Shown here: in pieces, positions 6,876 to 13,502 of the stretch
Numbering within the stretch: the first letter of the stretch is position 1
Layout: each line of letters begins with the position of its first letter
From: MGOM01 sp035455265
GTDB taxonomy: Bacteria; Chloroflexota; Anaerolineae; Anaerolineales; E44-bin32
DNA: 15,662 nt
Assembly: GCA_035455265.1 (NCBI GenBank)
Contig: DATIFK010000034.1
Coordinates: forward strand, 1 to 15,662
Direction: 5' to 3'
Program-made: the position numbers and the translations under genes
Notes under the pieces: model-generated
Told to the model about the DNA's origin: nothing
Database searches by the model: none
Seen by the model: only the letters and a program-made list of their open reading frames with translations

Positions 6876-9425
6876 CTACGCGTCGGCTGCCTTGGCGGTC
6901 TGCTGCCAGATCGGCTGCAGCGCTGCCAGGCAGCGCTCCATGTCGATCCCTGGCCCGAGCACACCTGTCCACAGGTCGCTGACCGCATCCAGGCGATGGC
7001 GTAGGGTCTTGATGGTGAAATCGGCCGGCGACAGGCCAGGCTGGAGTTCGTCCCAACGCAAGGGTGTGGAGACCGGTGCGCCGTCGCGCGGGCGGATCGA
7101 GTAGGGGGCCGCCAGCGTCTGACCGCGGCGGTTCTGGTAGACGTCCACGTACATCTTGCCTTTGCGCGCCCCGGGCACACGCTCGAGCGTGGTGATGCGC
7201 GGGTGCCGCGCCTGGACGACATGGCCGATCAGGCGGCCAAACGTGCGCGCCTGCTCGTAGTCGTACCTGGCGCCCAGCGGGACGTAGACGTGCAGCCCGG
7301 TGGCGCCGGAGGTCTTGACCAGACTCTCGGCACCGATCGCCTCCAGCACTGCGTGCGTCGTCCGGGCCACGTCCATGACCTCGTCAAACGTTTGGTCCGC
7401 CGGGTCCAGATCGATGACCAGGAAGTCCGGGTTCTCGATGTGCCCGGTGCGCGAGTTCCACGGATGGATCTCGATCGACCCCAGGTTGGCGACGTAGACC
7501 AGCGAGGCCTCATCCTGGCACACCAGGAAGCGGATGACCTCGCCGCGCGATTCCGACTCGATCGGCACGACCGTCGCCCACGAGGGCGCCTGCTCGACGT
7601 CCTTCTGATAGAAGCTCGGCTCGGCGATGCCGCCCGGGAAGCGGTGCAGCGACAACGGCCGATCCTTCAGGTACGGCAGCATGACCGGGGCGACGTCGCG
7701 GTAATAGGCGATCATGTCGCCCTTGGTGTAGCCGTCCTTGGGCCAATAGACCTTGTCGAGATGAGTGACGGTCAGCTTCTTCCCGTCGATGACCATCGTC
7801 GTGCCGGCGTCCTCGGAGCGGCGGAAGCGCCGTGGCGGAGGCGGCGCCTCGAGCAGGCTCTCGCGCCGCGTCACCAATCGCGGATTCCGATCGGGCAGAA
7901 TCGCCTCGTACACCGGCTCGCGCAGGACGTTGTCCTCGGTCCACTCGATGAAGTTCACCGAGCAGACGACCTGGGGTGACACCCAGGTCGGCGGCGTGTC
8001 GATCGGCGGTTGATCGCGGAAGGGCGAGCTTGGTTGGATCAGCGGCTCCAGGGCAGCCCTGATGCGGGCGCGCTCGGCATCATCGAAGCCGGTCCCGACG
8101 CGGCCGCAAAACACCAGGTCCGGACCTTCATAGACTCCGACCAGCAGCGCCCCGAACGGAAGCGGCTGGCCGCGCGGCGCGGTGAAACCGCCGATGACGA
8201 ACTCCTGCCGAGTGCGGGCTTTGACTTTCAGCCAGTTGCGCGTGCGGCCGCCCATCACGTATGGGCTGGCGCCATCCTTCCCGATCACACCCTCGAGCCC
8301 GGCCTCGACCGCCCTGGCATACAGCGCCTCCCCATTTTCGAGGATGCCTTCGCTCAAACGGATGTGGGGCAGCTTCGGCATCACCTGGCGCAGGATCTCC
8401 TTGCGCCGCACCAGGGGCAATCCCGTCAGGTCGTGACCATTCAGGTAGAGGAGGTCGAACACGTAGTAGACCAGCGCGCCCCTGCCGGTGGTGCGGAAGT
8501 TGCGCAGCAAATGAATCTGCGCCTTGCCGTCCGCATCGACCGCCACGATCTCGCCGTCGAAGGCGGCCTCGAAGCCGATCTTCTTCAGGTCCTCGACGAC
8601 GGGCGGGAAGGTTTCGAGGAAGTCCGTCTGGTTGCGCGAATACAGTCGCACTTCGTCGCCATGGACTTCGGCGATGGCGCGGAAGCCGTCCCACTTGATC
8701 TCGAACAGCCAGCCGGGTCGGTCGAACGGGCGCTCGGTCAGCTCGGCCAACATGGGTTGAATGGATTTCGGCCACGGGGCGAGCGGCGCGCCGTTCAGGT
8801 CGACGTGGCTCAGGTCGACGGCGATGCGGTCGGCGCGCGGGCGGCCGATCTCCTGCTGGCGAATCTCCGCCAGGCTGCGGCCGCTGCGCGCCGAACGATC
8901 CAGCTCGAGGATGTCGCGTGGCGTAGAAAAGGCGTCGCGGTCCTTGATCAGAAGCCAGTTCTTGCCGTCCCCGTCCTTCAAGCGCACCAGGGCGAACTGG
9001 CCCTCCAGCTTCGTGCCGTGCAGGATCAGCTTGGCGGTGCCCTTGTCGAGGCCGGCGCGAAACGCGCCGGCAGCGGCCTCGGCATCGACCGCGCCCGGCG
9101 TGGTGTACGTGCCTTCATCCCAGATCATCGTCGTGCCGGCGCCGTAGTTGCCTTCCGGGATGACGCCCTCGAAGTCACCGTACTCGAGCGGATGGTCCTC
9201 GACGTGGACGGCCAGACGCTTCTCGGCTGGGTCGAGCGACGGTCCCTTCGGTACGGCCCAGCTCTTGTAGGCGCCGTCCAGCTCGAGGCGCAAATCCCAA
9301 TGCAGCCGGGTGGCGTCGTGCATGTGGACCATGAAGCGCAGCCGCCCGGGCCCTTCGGCCGGCGCGGCGGGAGGCTCAGGCGTACGTTCAAAGTCGCGCT
9401 TGCGTTGGTAGTCGTTGAGGGTCAT
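6876..9425 (-). CDS. ligD: ATP-dependent DNA ligase D, three-domain (phosphoesterase-ligase-polymerase)
   Basis: The 849-residue enzyme is the end-processing and sealing enzyme of bacterial non-homologous end joining. Residues 1-180 are the 3'-phosphoesterase domain (HDATRLHWDLRLE at 36-48, with His36, His42, Asp44; EDHPLEYGDFEGVIPEGNYG at 76-95). Residues about 215-530 are the ATP ligase domain, with the adenylated Lys244 in EIKWDGFR, FDGEIV (289-294), EGVIGK (378-383) and WLKVKART (398-405). Residues about 545-849 are the primase-like polymerase domain: HPWNSR (654-659), catalytic Asp672 and Asp674 in IDLDP, SGATGLH ending at His712, and Asp761 in YVDVYQ. The order matches Pseudomonas-type LigD and all key residues are present. 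The start is the family-typical MTLNDYQRKRDF; no Shine-Dalgarno sequence is visible before it. Ku lies upstream on the same strand. Confidence 0.97.
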   Translation of the reverse strand: MTLNDYQRKRDFERTPEPPAAPAEGPGRLRFMVHMHDATRLHWDLRLELDGAYKSWAVPKGPSLDPAEKRLAVHVEDHPLEYGDFEGVIPEGNYGAGTTMIWDEGTYTTPGAVDAEAAAGAFRAGLDKGTAKLILHGTKLEGQFALVRLKDGDGKNWLLIKDRDAFSTPRDILELDRSARSGRSLAEIRQQEIGRPRADRIAVDLSHVDLNGAPLAPWPKSIQPMLAELTERPFDRPGWLFEIKWDGFRAIAEVHGDEVRLYSRNQTDFLETFPPVVEDLKKIGFEAAFDGEIVAVDADGKAQIHLLRNFRTTGRGALVYYVFDLLYLNGHDLTGLPLVRRKEILRQVMPKLPHIRLSEGILENGEALYARAVEAGLEGVIGKDGASPYVMGGRTRNWLKVKARTRQEFVIGGFTAPRGQPLPFGALLVGVYEGPDLVFCGRVGTGFDDAERARIRAALEPLIQPSSPFRDQPPIDTPPTWVSPQVVCSVNFIEWTEDNVLREPVYEAILPDRNPRLVTRRESLLEAPPPPRRFRRSEDAGTTMVIDGKKLTVTHLDKVYWPKDGYTKGDMIAYYRDVAPVMLPYLKDRPLSLHRFPGGIAEPSFYQKDVEQAPSWATVVPIESESRGEVIRFLVCQDEASLVYVANLGSIEIHPWNSRTGHIENPDFLVIDLDPADQTFDEVMDVARTTHAVLEAIGAESLVKTSGATGLHVYVPLGARYDYEQARTFGRLIGHVVQARHPRITTLERVPGARKGKMYVDVYQNRRGQTLAAPYSIRPRDGAPVSTPLRWDELQPGLSPADFTIKTLRHRLDAVSDLWTGVLGPGIDMERCLAALQPIWQQTAKAADA

Positions 9426-9757
9426 CGAGACAGTGGCCGGTCGTGAGTGGCCTGCGATCCGGAGGGCCCTGAGCGAAGACCGTCCCTCATTTCGGGGTGC
9501 GAGAAATCGCTCCGGCGGCCGACGTCGAAGGGCCCTTGCGGAATGGCCCTTCGACTACGCTCGGGGCGAACCAAGTGAGCCCCTCGCTCCGCTCACACCG
9601 TCCCGGTGTCCTTCCGGGAGAGACCTGGTGATCCTGGCCGCCGAGCCTCCAGTGGAAGCGACGGGTTCTCCATGGATGAGTCGAGCGTTCATGCCGGGGA
9701 GTGGACGCGTGCAAGCTGGCGGCCGGCGGCTGGAAGCACGCAGCTGACCGCCGACAG
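9426..9757. other. Repeat-bearing spacer between ku and ligD
   Basis: A 332-bp gap without a credible gene. It holds the inverted repeat at 9524-9555, a second stem (GTGAGC at 9575-9580 with GCTCAC at 9591-9596), and a third (CCCGG...CCGGG around 9602-9618). The stretch 9548-9572 (CCTTCGACTACGCTC core followed by GGGGCGAAC) resembles a short dispersed repeat that I recall from several bacterial genomes including Chloroflexota; that link is from memory. No clear promoter for ligD is seen, so read-through from ku is possible. Confidence 0.6.
9524..9555. repeat. Inverted repeat in the ku-ligD spacer
   Basis: Perfect 11-bp arms GTCGAAGGGCC (9524-9534) and GGCCCTTCGAC (9545-9555) flank a 10-base spacer. 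It lies downstream of ku and upstream of ligD on the minus strand. It could attenuate or end the ku transcript, but no T tract follows it leftwards, so a repetitive-element remnant is more likely than an intrinsic terminator. Confidence 0.7.
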
Positions 9758-10540
9758 CTACTCTCCCTTCTGCTGCTTGGCCTGTTCCAGGCTCTGGCTG
9801 AGCTTGGCAAACAAGTCGGTGACCTCGATCGGCCTGGGCGCTTCCACTTCGGCCTCGGGCTCGCGGCCTTCGACCTTGGCCTGGATGATCCGCTTCAGGT
9901 CGTCGGTATAGGTGTCGTGGTACTCCTCGGGATGCCACTCGCCGGTCAGGGTCTCGATCAGGCTGACGGCCATGTCGAGTTCCTTCTCGGGGACTTCGCC
10001 GACGCCCGGCAGGGTCAATTCGCCGGGATCGCGGATCTCGTCGGCGAAGCGCATCTGGTTGAGGACAATCACGCGGTCCTCGGGCTTGACGATGACCATC
10101 GCCTCCCGGTTGCGCAGCACGAAGCGCCCGACGCCCACCTTGCCGCTGCGCGCCAGCGCGTCGCGCAAGAGGGCATAGGCTTTGGCGGCTCCCTTGATGG
10201 GCTCCAGGTAGTAGGGCTTCTCGTAGAGCTTGGGATCCACCTGCGAGGCGTCAACGAAGGTGGAGATGTCGATGGTCTCCGTCTTGCGGACGTTGGCCTT
10301 CTTGAAGTCGTCCTCTTCGAGGACGACGTATTCGCCCTTGGCGAACTCGTAGCCCTTGACGATCTCCTCGTTGGGGACTTCCTCGCCGGTATCGGCGGCG
10401 ACGCGAACATACTTGATGCGGCTCTTGTCGCGCCGCCGCAGCATGTTGAAGCTGAGCTCCTGAGGCTCAGCGGCGTTGTAGAGTTTGACCGGAATATAGA
10501 TCAGGCCGAAGCTGATGGCGCCGGTCCAGAACGAGCGCAT
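9758..10540 (-). CDS. ku: Non-homologous end joining protein Ku
   Basis: The 260-residue DNA end-binding protein forms the homodimeric ring that recruits LigD to double-strand breaks. Family hallmarks are present: the N-terminal MRSFWTGAISFGLIYIPVKL, the EEIVKGYEFAKGEYVVLEEDD stretch at 58-78, the RKTETIDISTFVD strand at 85-97, YYLEP at 110-114, and GVGRFVLRNRE at 136-146. The C terminus from about 226 is acidic, then a short helix with Lys/Gln (LSQSLEQAKQQKGE), the part that in bacterial Ku contacts LigD or DNA. The ATG at 10540 is preferred over an upstream in-frame ATG (10588) because AAGGAG lies eight bases before it and the homologous region begins exactly there. ligD follows on the same strand after 332 bp. 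Confidence 0.97.
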   Translation of the reverse strand: MRSFWTGAISFGLIYIPVKLYNAAEPQELSFNMLRRRDKSRIKYVRVAADTGEEVPNEEIVKGYEFAKGEYVVLEEDDFKKANVRKTETIDISTFVDASQVDPKLYEKPYYLEPIKGAAKAYALLRDALARSGKVGVGRFVLRNREAMVIVKPEDRVIVLNQMRFADEIRDPGELTLPGVGEVPEKELDMAVSLIETLTGEWHPEEYHDTYTDDLKRIIQAKVEGREPEAEVEAPRPIEVTDLFAKLSQSLEQAKQQKGE

Positions 10541-10586
10541 GGCGGTTTCTCCTTCCCGAGCCACCCAAACGCGGAGAGGATCGGTC

Positions 10587-10592
10587 ATGATA
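10587..10592 (-). promoter_or_regulatory. Candidate -10 box upstream of ku
   Basis: On the minus strand this reads TATCAT, one mismatch from TATAAT, 46 bases before the ku ATG. The matching -35 position would fall inside the large hairpin at 10596-10637 and is not a consensus match. This is a suggestion only. Confidence 0.25.
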
Positions 10593-10595
10593 ACA

Positions 10596-10637
10596 CACCC
10601 TCACCCCGAACGGTCTTCCGCGTTCGGGGTGAGGGTG
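10596..10637. repeat. Large perfect hairpin between ku and the GlsB-family gene
   Basis: Perfect 17-bp arms (10596-10612, CACCCTCACCCCGAACG, and its complement at 10621-10637) enclose an 8-base loop. On the minus strand it comes 48 bases after the end of the GlsB-family gene and 55 bases before the ku ATG, so it may terminate the former and insulate ku. It lacks a poly-T tail (TGTTATC follows), which argues for a dispersed repeat or a factor-assisted terminator. Confidence 0.85.
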
Positions 10638-10685
10638 ACGCCGGAAAAGGGCAGGCGTAGCGGGATCGAGGTGTTTCGTCCGCCC

Positions 10686-10943
10686 CTAGACCCGTCGACG
10701 GATGGCGGCGACGAGAAGCAACAGGACGACCGCCCCCACGATGGCCACGATGATGGCTCCACCCACGCCCGCGCCGACGCTGATTCCCAGCACGCCGAAC
10801 AACCACCCACCGATGAAGGCTCCCAGGATGCCGACCACGATCGATTCGATCAGGCCGAGGCGGATGGTGGGAATCAGCCAATCGGCGACGATCCCAGCGA
10901 CACCACCAATCACAATCCAAAGCACAAGTGTGTCCAGGTCCAC
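10686..10943 (-). CDS. GlsB/YeaQ/YmgE family (transglycosylase-associated) small membrane protein
   Basis: The 85-residue product has three hydrophobic segments (about 5-22, 32-54 and 58-80) separated by glycine-rich turns. It shows the family pattern: IGGVAGIVADWL near the start (12-23) and IVVGILGAFIGGWLFGVLG in the middle (35-53). Members are small inner-membrane proteins often linked to stress responses; the older name 'transglycosylase-associated' has no enzymatic basis, and biochemical function is unknown. Translation starts at GTG (10943), because GGGAGGAG lies six bases upstream and homology begins there. The in-frame residues further upstream are charged and unlike the family. It ends in the basic tail IRRRV. 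The hairpin at 10596-10637 follows. Confidence 0.88.
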   Translation of the reverse strand: MDLDTLVLWIVIGGVAGIVADWLIPTIRLGLIESIVVGILGAFIGGWLFGVLGISVGAGVGGAIIVAIVGAVVLLLLVAAIRRRV

Positions 10944-10957
10944 GACGATCTCCTCCC

Positions 10958-11032
10958 GACACCCCGCGCAGGGATGTCCGTCTGTGCCGAAAGGTCGGCG
11001 CCTCGGCGAGGCGTCCCGGCCCTTTCGCCGGG
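10958..11032 (-). promoter_or_regulatory. Stem-loop-rich leader of the GlsB-family gene
   Basis: Four short inverted repeats follow each other directly: 10958-10978 (GACA-C-CCC with GGG-A-TGTC, one mismatch), 10986-10999 (GCCGA with TCGGC), 10999-11013 (CGCCTCG with CGAGGCG around one base), and 11015-11032 (CCCGGC with GCCGGG). The first touches the ribosome binding site at 10950-10957. Such stems are easier to find by chance in GC-rich DNA. No known riboswitch or thermometer was recognised. Confidence 0.35.
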
Positions 11033-11205
11033 GGCCGTCCTCGCCCGATTCCAGGATAGGAGGCGGGCGCAGAGGGTCAACGTATCCGGTCATGGCCCGG
11101 GTCTAGGTTGGATAGAGACGCAACCGCCCGGCGTGCGGCTGACGCTCGTGAGACAGGCGAAAGTACTCCTTGCGTTCGGAAGGCGTCGAGTTGAGAATCG
11201 GCCGC
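11033..11205. other. Upstream region between divergent genes
   Basis: Together with the leader at 10944-11032 this is a 262-bp gap between the GlsB-family gene (leftward) and the SH3 protein gene (rightward), so it should hold both promoters. I see no strong -10/-35 pair in either direction. TTG at 11170 is in frame with the SH3 gene and is an alternative start. Confidence 0.4.
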
Positions 11206-12087
11206 ATGCGCAGGAGCTGGTTGGTCTTTGTGCCGCTTGGTGTCCTTCTGGCCGCCGTCGGCTTCGGCGGAGGTTGGGCGTGGGCCCGGCGCCCGGTCCC
11301 GACGCCCACTCCCACTCGGACCCCCACGCCGTCCACGACGCCCACCCAGACTCCGTCGACGACGCCCAGAGCCAGCGCCACCGCGACGGCGACTGGTACC
11401 TTCACGCCGGCGTACACGGCCACCGTCACGTTGTCCCCAACGATCACCTTCACCCCCAGCCGCACCCCGTCGCCCACGGCGACGCCGGAGATTCGCGGGC
11501 GGGTGATGGAACAGGCCAATTGTCGCTACGGCCCGGGGGCAGCCTACCTGTACGAATGGGGCATGTACCCGGGCAATCGCGTGACGGTGCTGGGGCGAAA
11601 CCAGGACGGCTCGTGGGTCTATGTCGATCCGTGGAACTACGTCGGTGAGTGTTGGGTCAAGACCTCGCTGCTGAAGATCCTCAGCGGCGACGTCATGGAC
11701 GTCGGCGAGTTCTATGGCCGGCTGCCCTTCGCCGAACTCTACAAACCGCCGCGCGCCGTCAGCGCCAAACGCGTGGGTGACGACGTCACCGTCATCTGGA
11801 CGCCGGTCTGGATGACCGAGGATGACTACCGCGGCTACCTGATCGAGGCCTGGCTGTGCGTCGACCGGCAGCTGATCTTCAGCCCTGTGGCGATCGACGG
11901 GCCCGAAATCATTCACACACCGCATATCACAAACCCCGTCATCATCCTGCATGATGAGGCCGGCTGCCAGCAACCATCCAGCGCCCGCATCTACACCGTC
12001 GACAAGCACGGCTACACCGAATGGCGCCTGATTCACTGGCCCCCCAACACCGGGCCCACGCCCACCCCCGAACCGACGGAGACGTAG
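11206..12087 (+). CDS. Membrane-anchored surface protein with TP-rich stalk and bacterial SH3 domain
   Basis: The 293-residue product begins with MRRS and one hydrophobic segment (5-26), an uncleaved anchor or signal peptide. Residues 30-94 are an extended Thr/Pro/Ser stalk (repeated TPT, TPS, TAT). Residues about 97-160 read as a bacterial SH3 domain: CRYGPGAAYLYEWGMYPG, then VTVLGRNQDGSWVYVDP and ECWVKTSLL. These domains bind peptidoglycan or other wall and surface ligands. Residues 180-275 (PPRAVSAKRVGDDVTVIWTP onward) look like a fibronectin-III-like beta sandwich with a Cys218-Cys254 pair that could form a disulfide. A short TPTPEPTET tail closes the protein. The ATG at 11206 is chosen because the hydrophobic segment starts there; the in-frame TTG at 11170 would add 12 residues. 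The peptidase gene overlaps its 3' end. Confidence 0.8.
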   Translation: MRRSWLVFVPLGVLLAAVGFGGGWAWARRPVPTPTPTRTPTPSTTPTQTPSTTPRASATATATGTFTPAYTATVTLSPTITFTPSRTPSPTATPEIRGRVMEQANCRYGPGAAYLYEWGMYPGNRVTVLGRNQDGSWVYVDPWNYVGECWVKTSLLKILSGDVMDVGEFYGRLPFAELYKPPRAVSAKRVGDDVTVIWTPVWMTEDDYRGYLIEAWLCVDRQLIFSPVAIDGPEIIHTPHITNPVIILHDEAGCQQPSSARIYTVDKHGYTEWRLIHWPPNTGPTPTPEPTET

Positions 12088-13502
12088 GGCGGCGCACCGC
12101 CAGGCCGCGCGCGGGATGGCTGCTCGCCTGCGCCGTCTGGTGGTTAGCCGGCTCCAACGAGATCGCCGTCGGCCCGACGACGATCGAGAACCTCTACCCC
12201 GAGAAGATCACGTTCCACGTTTCCGCGACGAGCCCGGAAGCGCCGATCGACACCGTCGATCTGTACCTGAACGTCCGCGGGGACTTGTCCACGTCCGTCC
12301 TGCGGGCCGAGTTTGCGCCCGGAACCACGGTTGAGGCCACGGTCAACTGGATGACGCGCGAGAACGGCATCCCGCCGGGAGCGCCGGCCACGTACGCCTG
12401 GCGCTTCCAGGACCGCGACGGCCGGGTGTTGATGACCGAGCCGGTCGAGTACACCGTCGTGGATCCGCGTTTCGAGTGGTCGACGCTGGAAGACGATCGC
12501 CTGGCCGTATGGTGGTATGCCGGCGGGGACGCGCTGGGGAGGCGGGTATTCGACACGGCCGGGACGGCCCTGGACAACATGTCGCAAGCCACCCGTATCC
12601 AGATTCCCCACCAGCTGCAGGTGGTTCTTTACGCCAACGACGAAGACTTCGAGTCGTGGCACGAGCGCGTCGAGTCATGGGTGGCCGGGCAGGCTTACAC
12701 GGAGATGAGCCTGACGGTCCAGGTGGTCGGACCCGGGGGGCGCGATAGCTGGATTCGCGATGTCATTCCTCACGAAGTGGCCCACTTGTTCTTCTACCAG
12801 GCCACCCACACCGCCCTGGCCGCCGACCCGCCGAGTTGGCTGAACGAGGGATTCGCCACCTACCAGGAGTTTCGATCGCACGACGACGAGATGGATCAGG
12901 TTCGCTGGGATGTCCGCCAGGGCGAACTGATTCCCCTTCGCCTGATCAGCGGCAGTTTCACCGGCGACGACGACCGCATCGATCGCCTCTACAACGAAAG
13001 CCTGTCGGCCGTCACGTTCCTGTATGAGCGATGGGGTGCCGCCGGCGTCGGCCGCCTGATGGAATCGTACCGGCAGGGCCACGATACGGACGAGTCCCTG
13101 CTGGAGGTCACCGGCCTCACGTTCGAGGAGTTCCAGGAGGCCTGGTGGGTGTGGCTCGACGGTCCACCTGGGGCGTACCCAACGGCGCTCGCCTACTCGG
13201 CGCCGACGCCACGCCCCACGGAGATCCGCCCCACGCTGCCCCCCGGTGCGACCGTCACCGCGATTGTCCCCCGGACGAGGGACGTGCTGGCGCCCGCTGG
13301 AGCGTCCGCCCTCATCCTCGCTCTGTGCTGTGCGGTCTGGCTGGCCGCCTTGGGCGCGTTGTCGGTTTCGATCCGCTGGCTAACTCGTCGGAATCCCAGG
13401 CGCCCCAGCTCGCCGGCCGGCTCCCCTCCGTCGGACGTCAGGGATTCTTCGACACCCGATCGAACAGGATCGGCGGCAGGCCCGATTGCGGCGCGTAGTT
13501 GA
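12021..13502 (+). CDS. Membrane-anchored zinc metallopeptidase, peptidase-MA-like gluzincin
   Basis: The 493-residue product contains the zinc site HEVAH (251-255) with a third ligand, Glu276, in SWLNEGFATY (272-281), the gluzincin pattern seen in the peptidase-MA family. Residues 32-48 are a hydrophobic signal or anchor, 50-150 a beta-sandwich domain before the catalytic part, and 155-380 the peptidase. A Pro/Thr-rich linker (394-412) leads to a C-terminal membrane helix (424-450) and a basic tail (RWLTRRNPRR). The catalytic domain should face the outside. The start is doubtful: the only ATG in frame before the hydrophobic segment is at 12021, inside the SH3 gene (67-bp overlap), and has no clear ribosome binding site. 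No ATG, GTG or TTG in frame occurs between 12087 and the segment. The 3' end overlaps the convergent lipoprotein gene by 65 bp. Confidence 0.82.
   Translation: MAPDSLAPQHRAHAHPRTDGDVGRRTARPRAGWLLACAVWWLAGSNEIAVGPTTIENLYPEKITFHVSATSPEAPIDTVDLYLNVRGDLSTSVLRAEFAPGTTVEATVNWMTRENGIPPGAPATYAWRFQDRDGRVLMTEPVEYTVVDPRFEWSTLEDDRLAVWWYAGGDALGRRVFDTAGTALDNMSQATRIQIPHQLQVVLYANDEDFESWHERVESWVAGQAYTEMSLTVQVVGPGGRDSWIRDVIPHEVAHLFFYQATHTALAADPPSWLNEGFATYQEFRSHDDEMDQVRWDVRQGELIPLRLISGSFTGDDDRIDRLYNESLSAVTFLYERWGAAGVGRLMESYRQGHDTDESLLEVTGLTFEEFQEAWWVWLDGPPGAYPTALAYSAPTPRPTEIRPTLPPGATVTAIVPRTRDVLAPAGASALILALCCAVWLAALGALSVSIRWLTRRNPRRPSSPAGSPPSDVRDSSTPDRTGSAAGPIAARS
13438..13502. other. Antisense overlap of two convergent metallopeptidase genes
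   Basis: The stop codon of the rightward peptidase (13500-13502) lies inside the leftward lipoprotein gene, whose stop is at 13438-13440. The two coding regions share 65 bp on opposite strands. No terminator can lie between them, so both transcripts must run into each other. Confidence 0.85.

Noticed and set aside
8010..9446. Long open frame (478 codons) on the plus strand
   Set aside because: It lies antisense to ligD, whose catalytic motifs are intact throughout. Its product is low-complexity with no domain or credible start site. Long antisense frames are expected in GC-rich codon usage.
9487..9810. Small gene in the ku-ligD spacer (minus strand, 107 codons)
   Set aside because: The product is Arg/Ser/Pro-rich with no domain, overlaps the ku 3' end, and runs through inverted repeats. 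No ribosome binding site was found.
9701..10660. 319-codon plus-strand frame
   Set aside because: It is the mirror frame of ku, which is unmistakable. There is no independent start signal.
10515..11648. 377-codon plus-strand frame spanning the GlsB-family gene and its leader
   Set aside because: It crosses a clear small membrane protein gene, the large hairpin and the SH3 gene. The product is His/Asp/Arg-rich and disordered, without homology that I can see.
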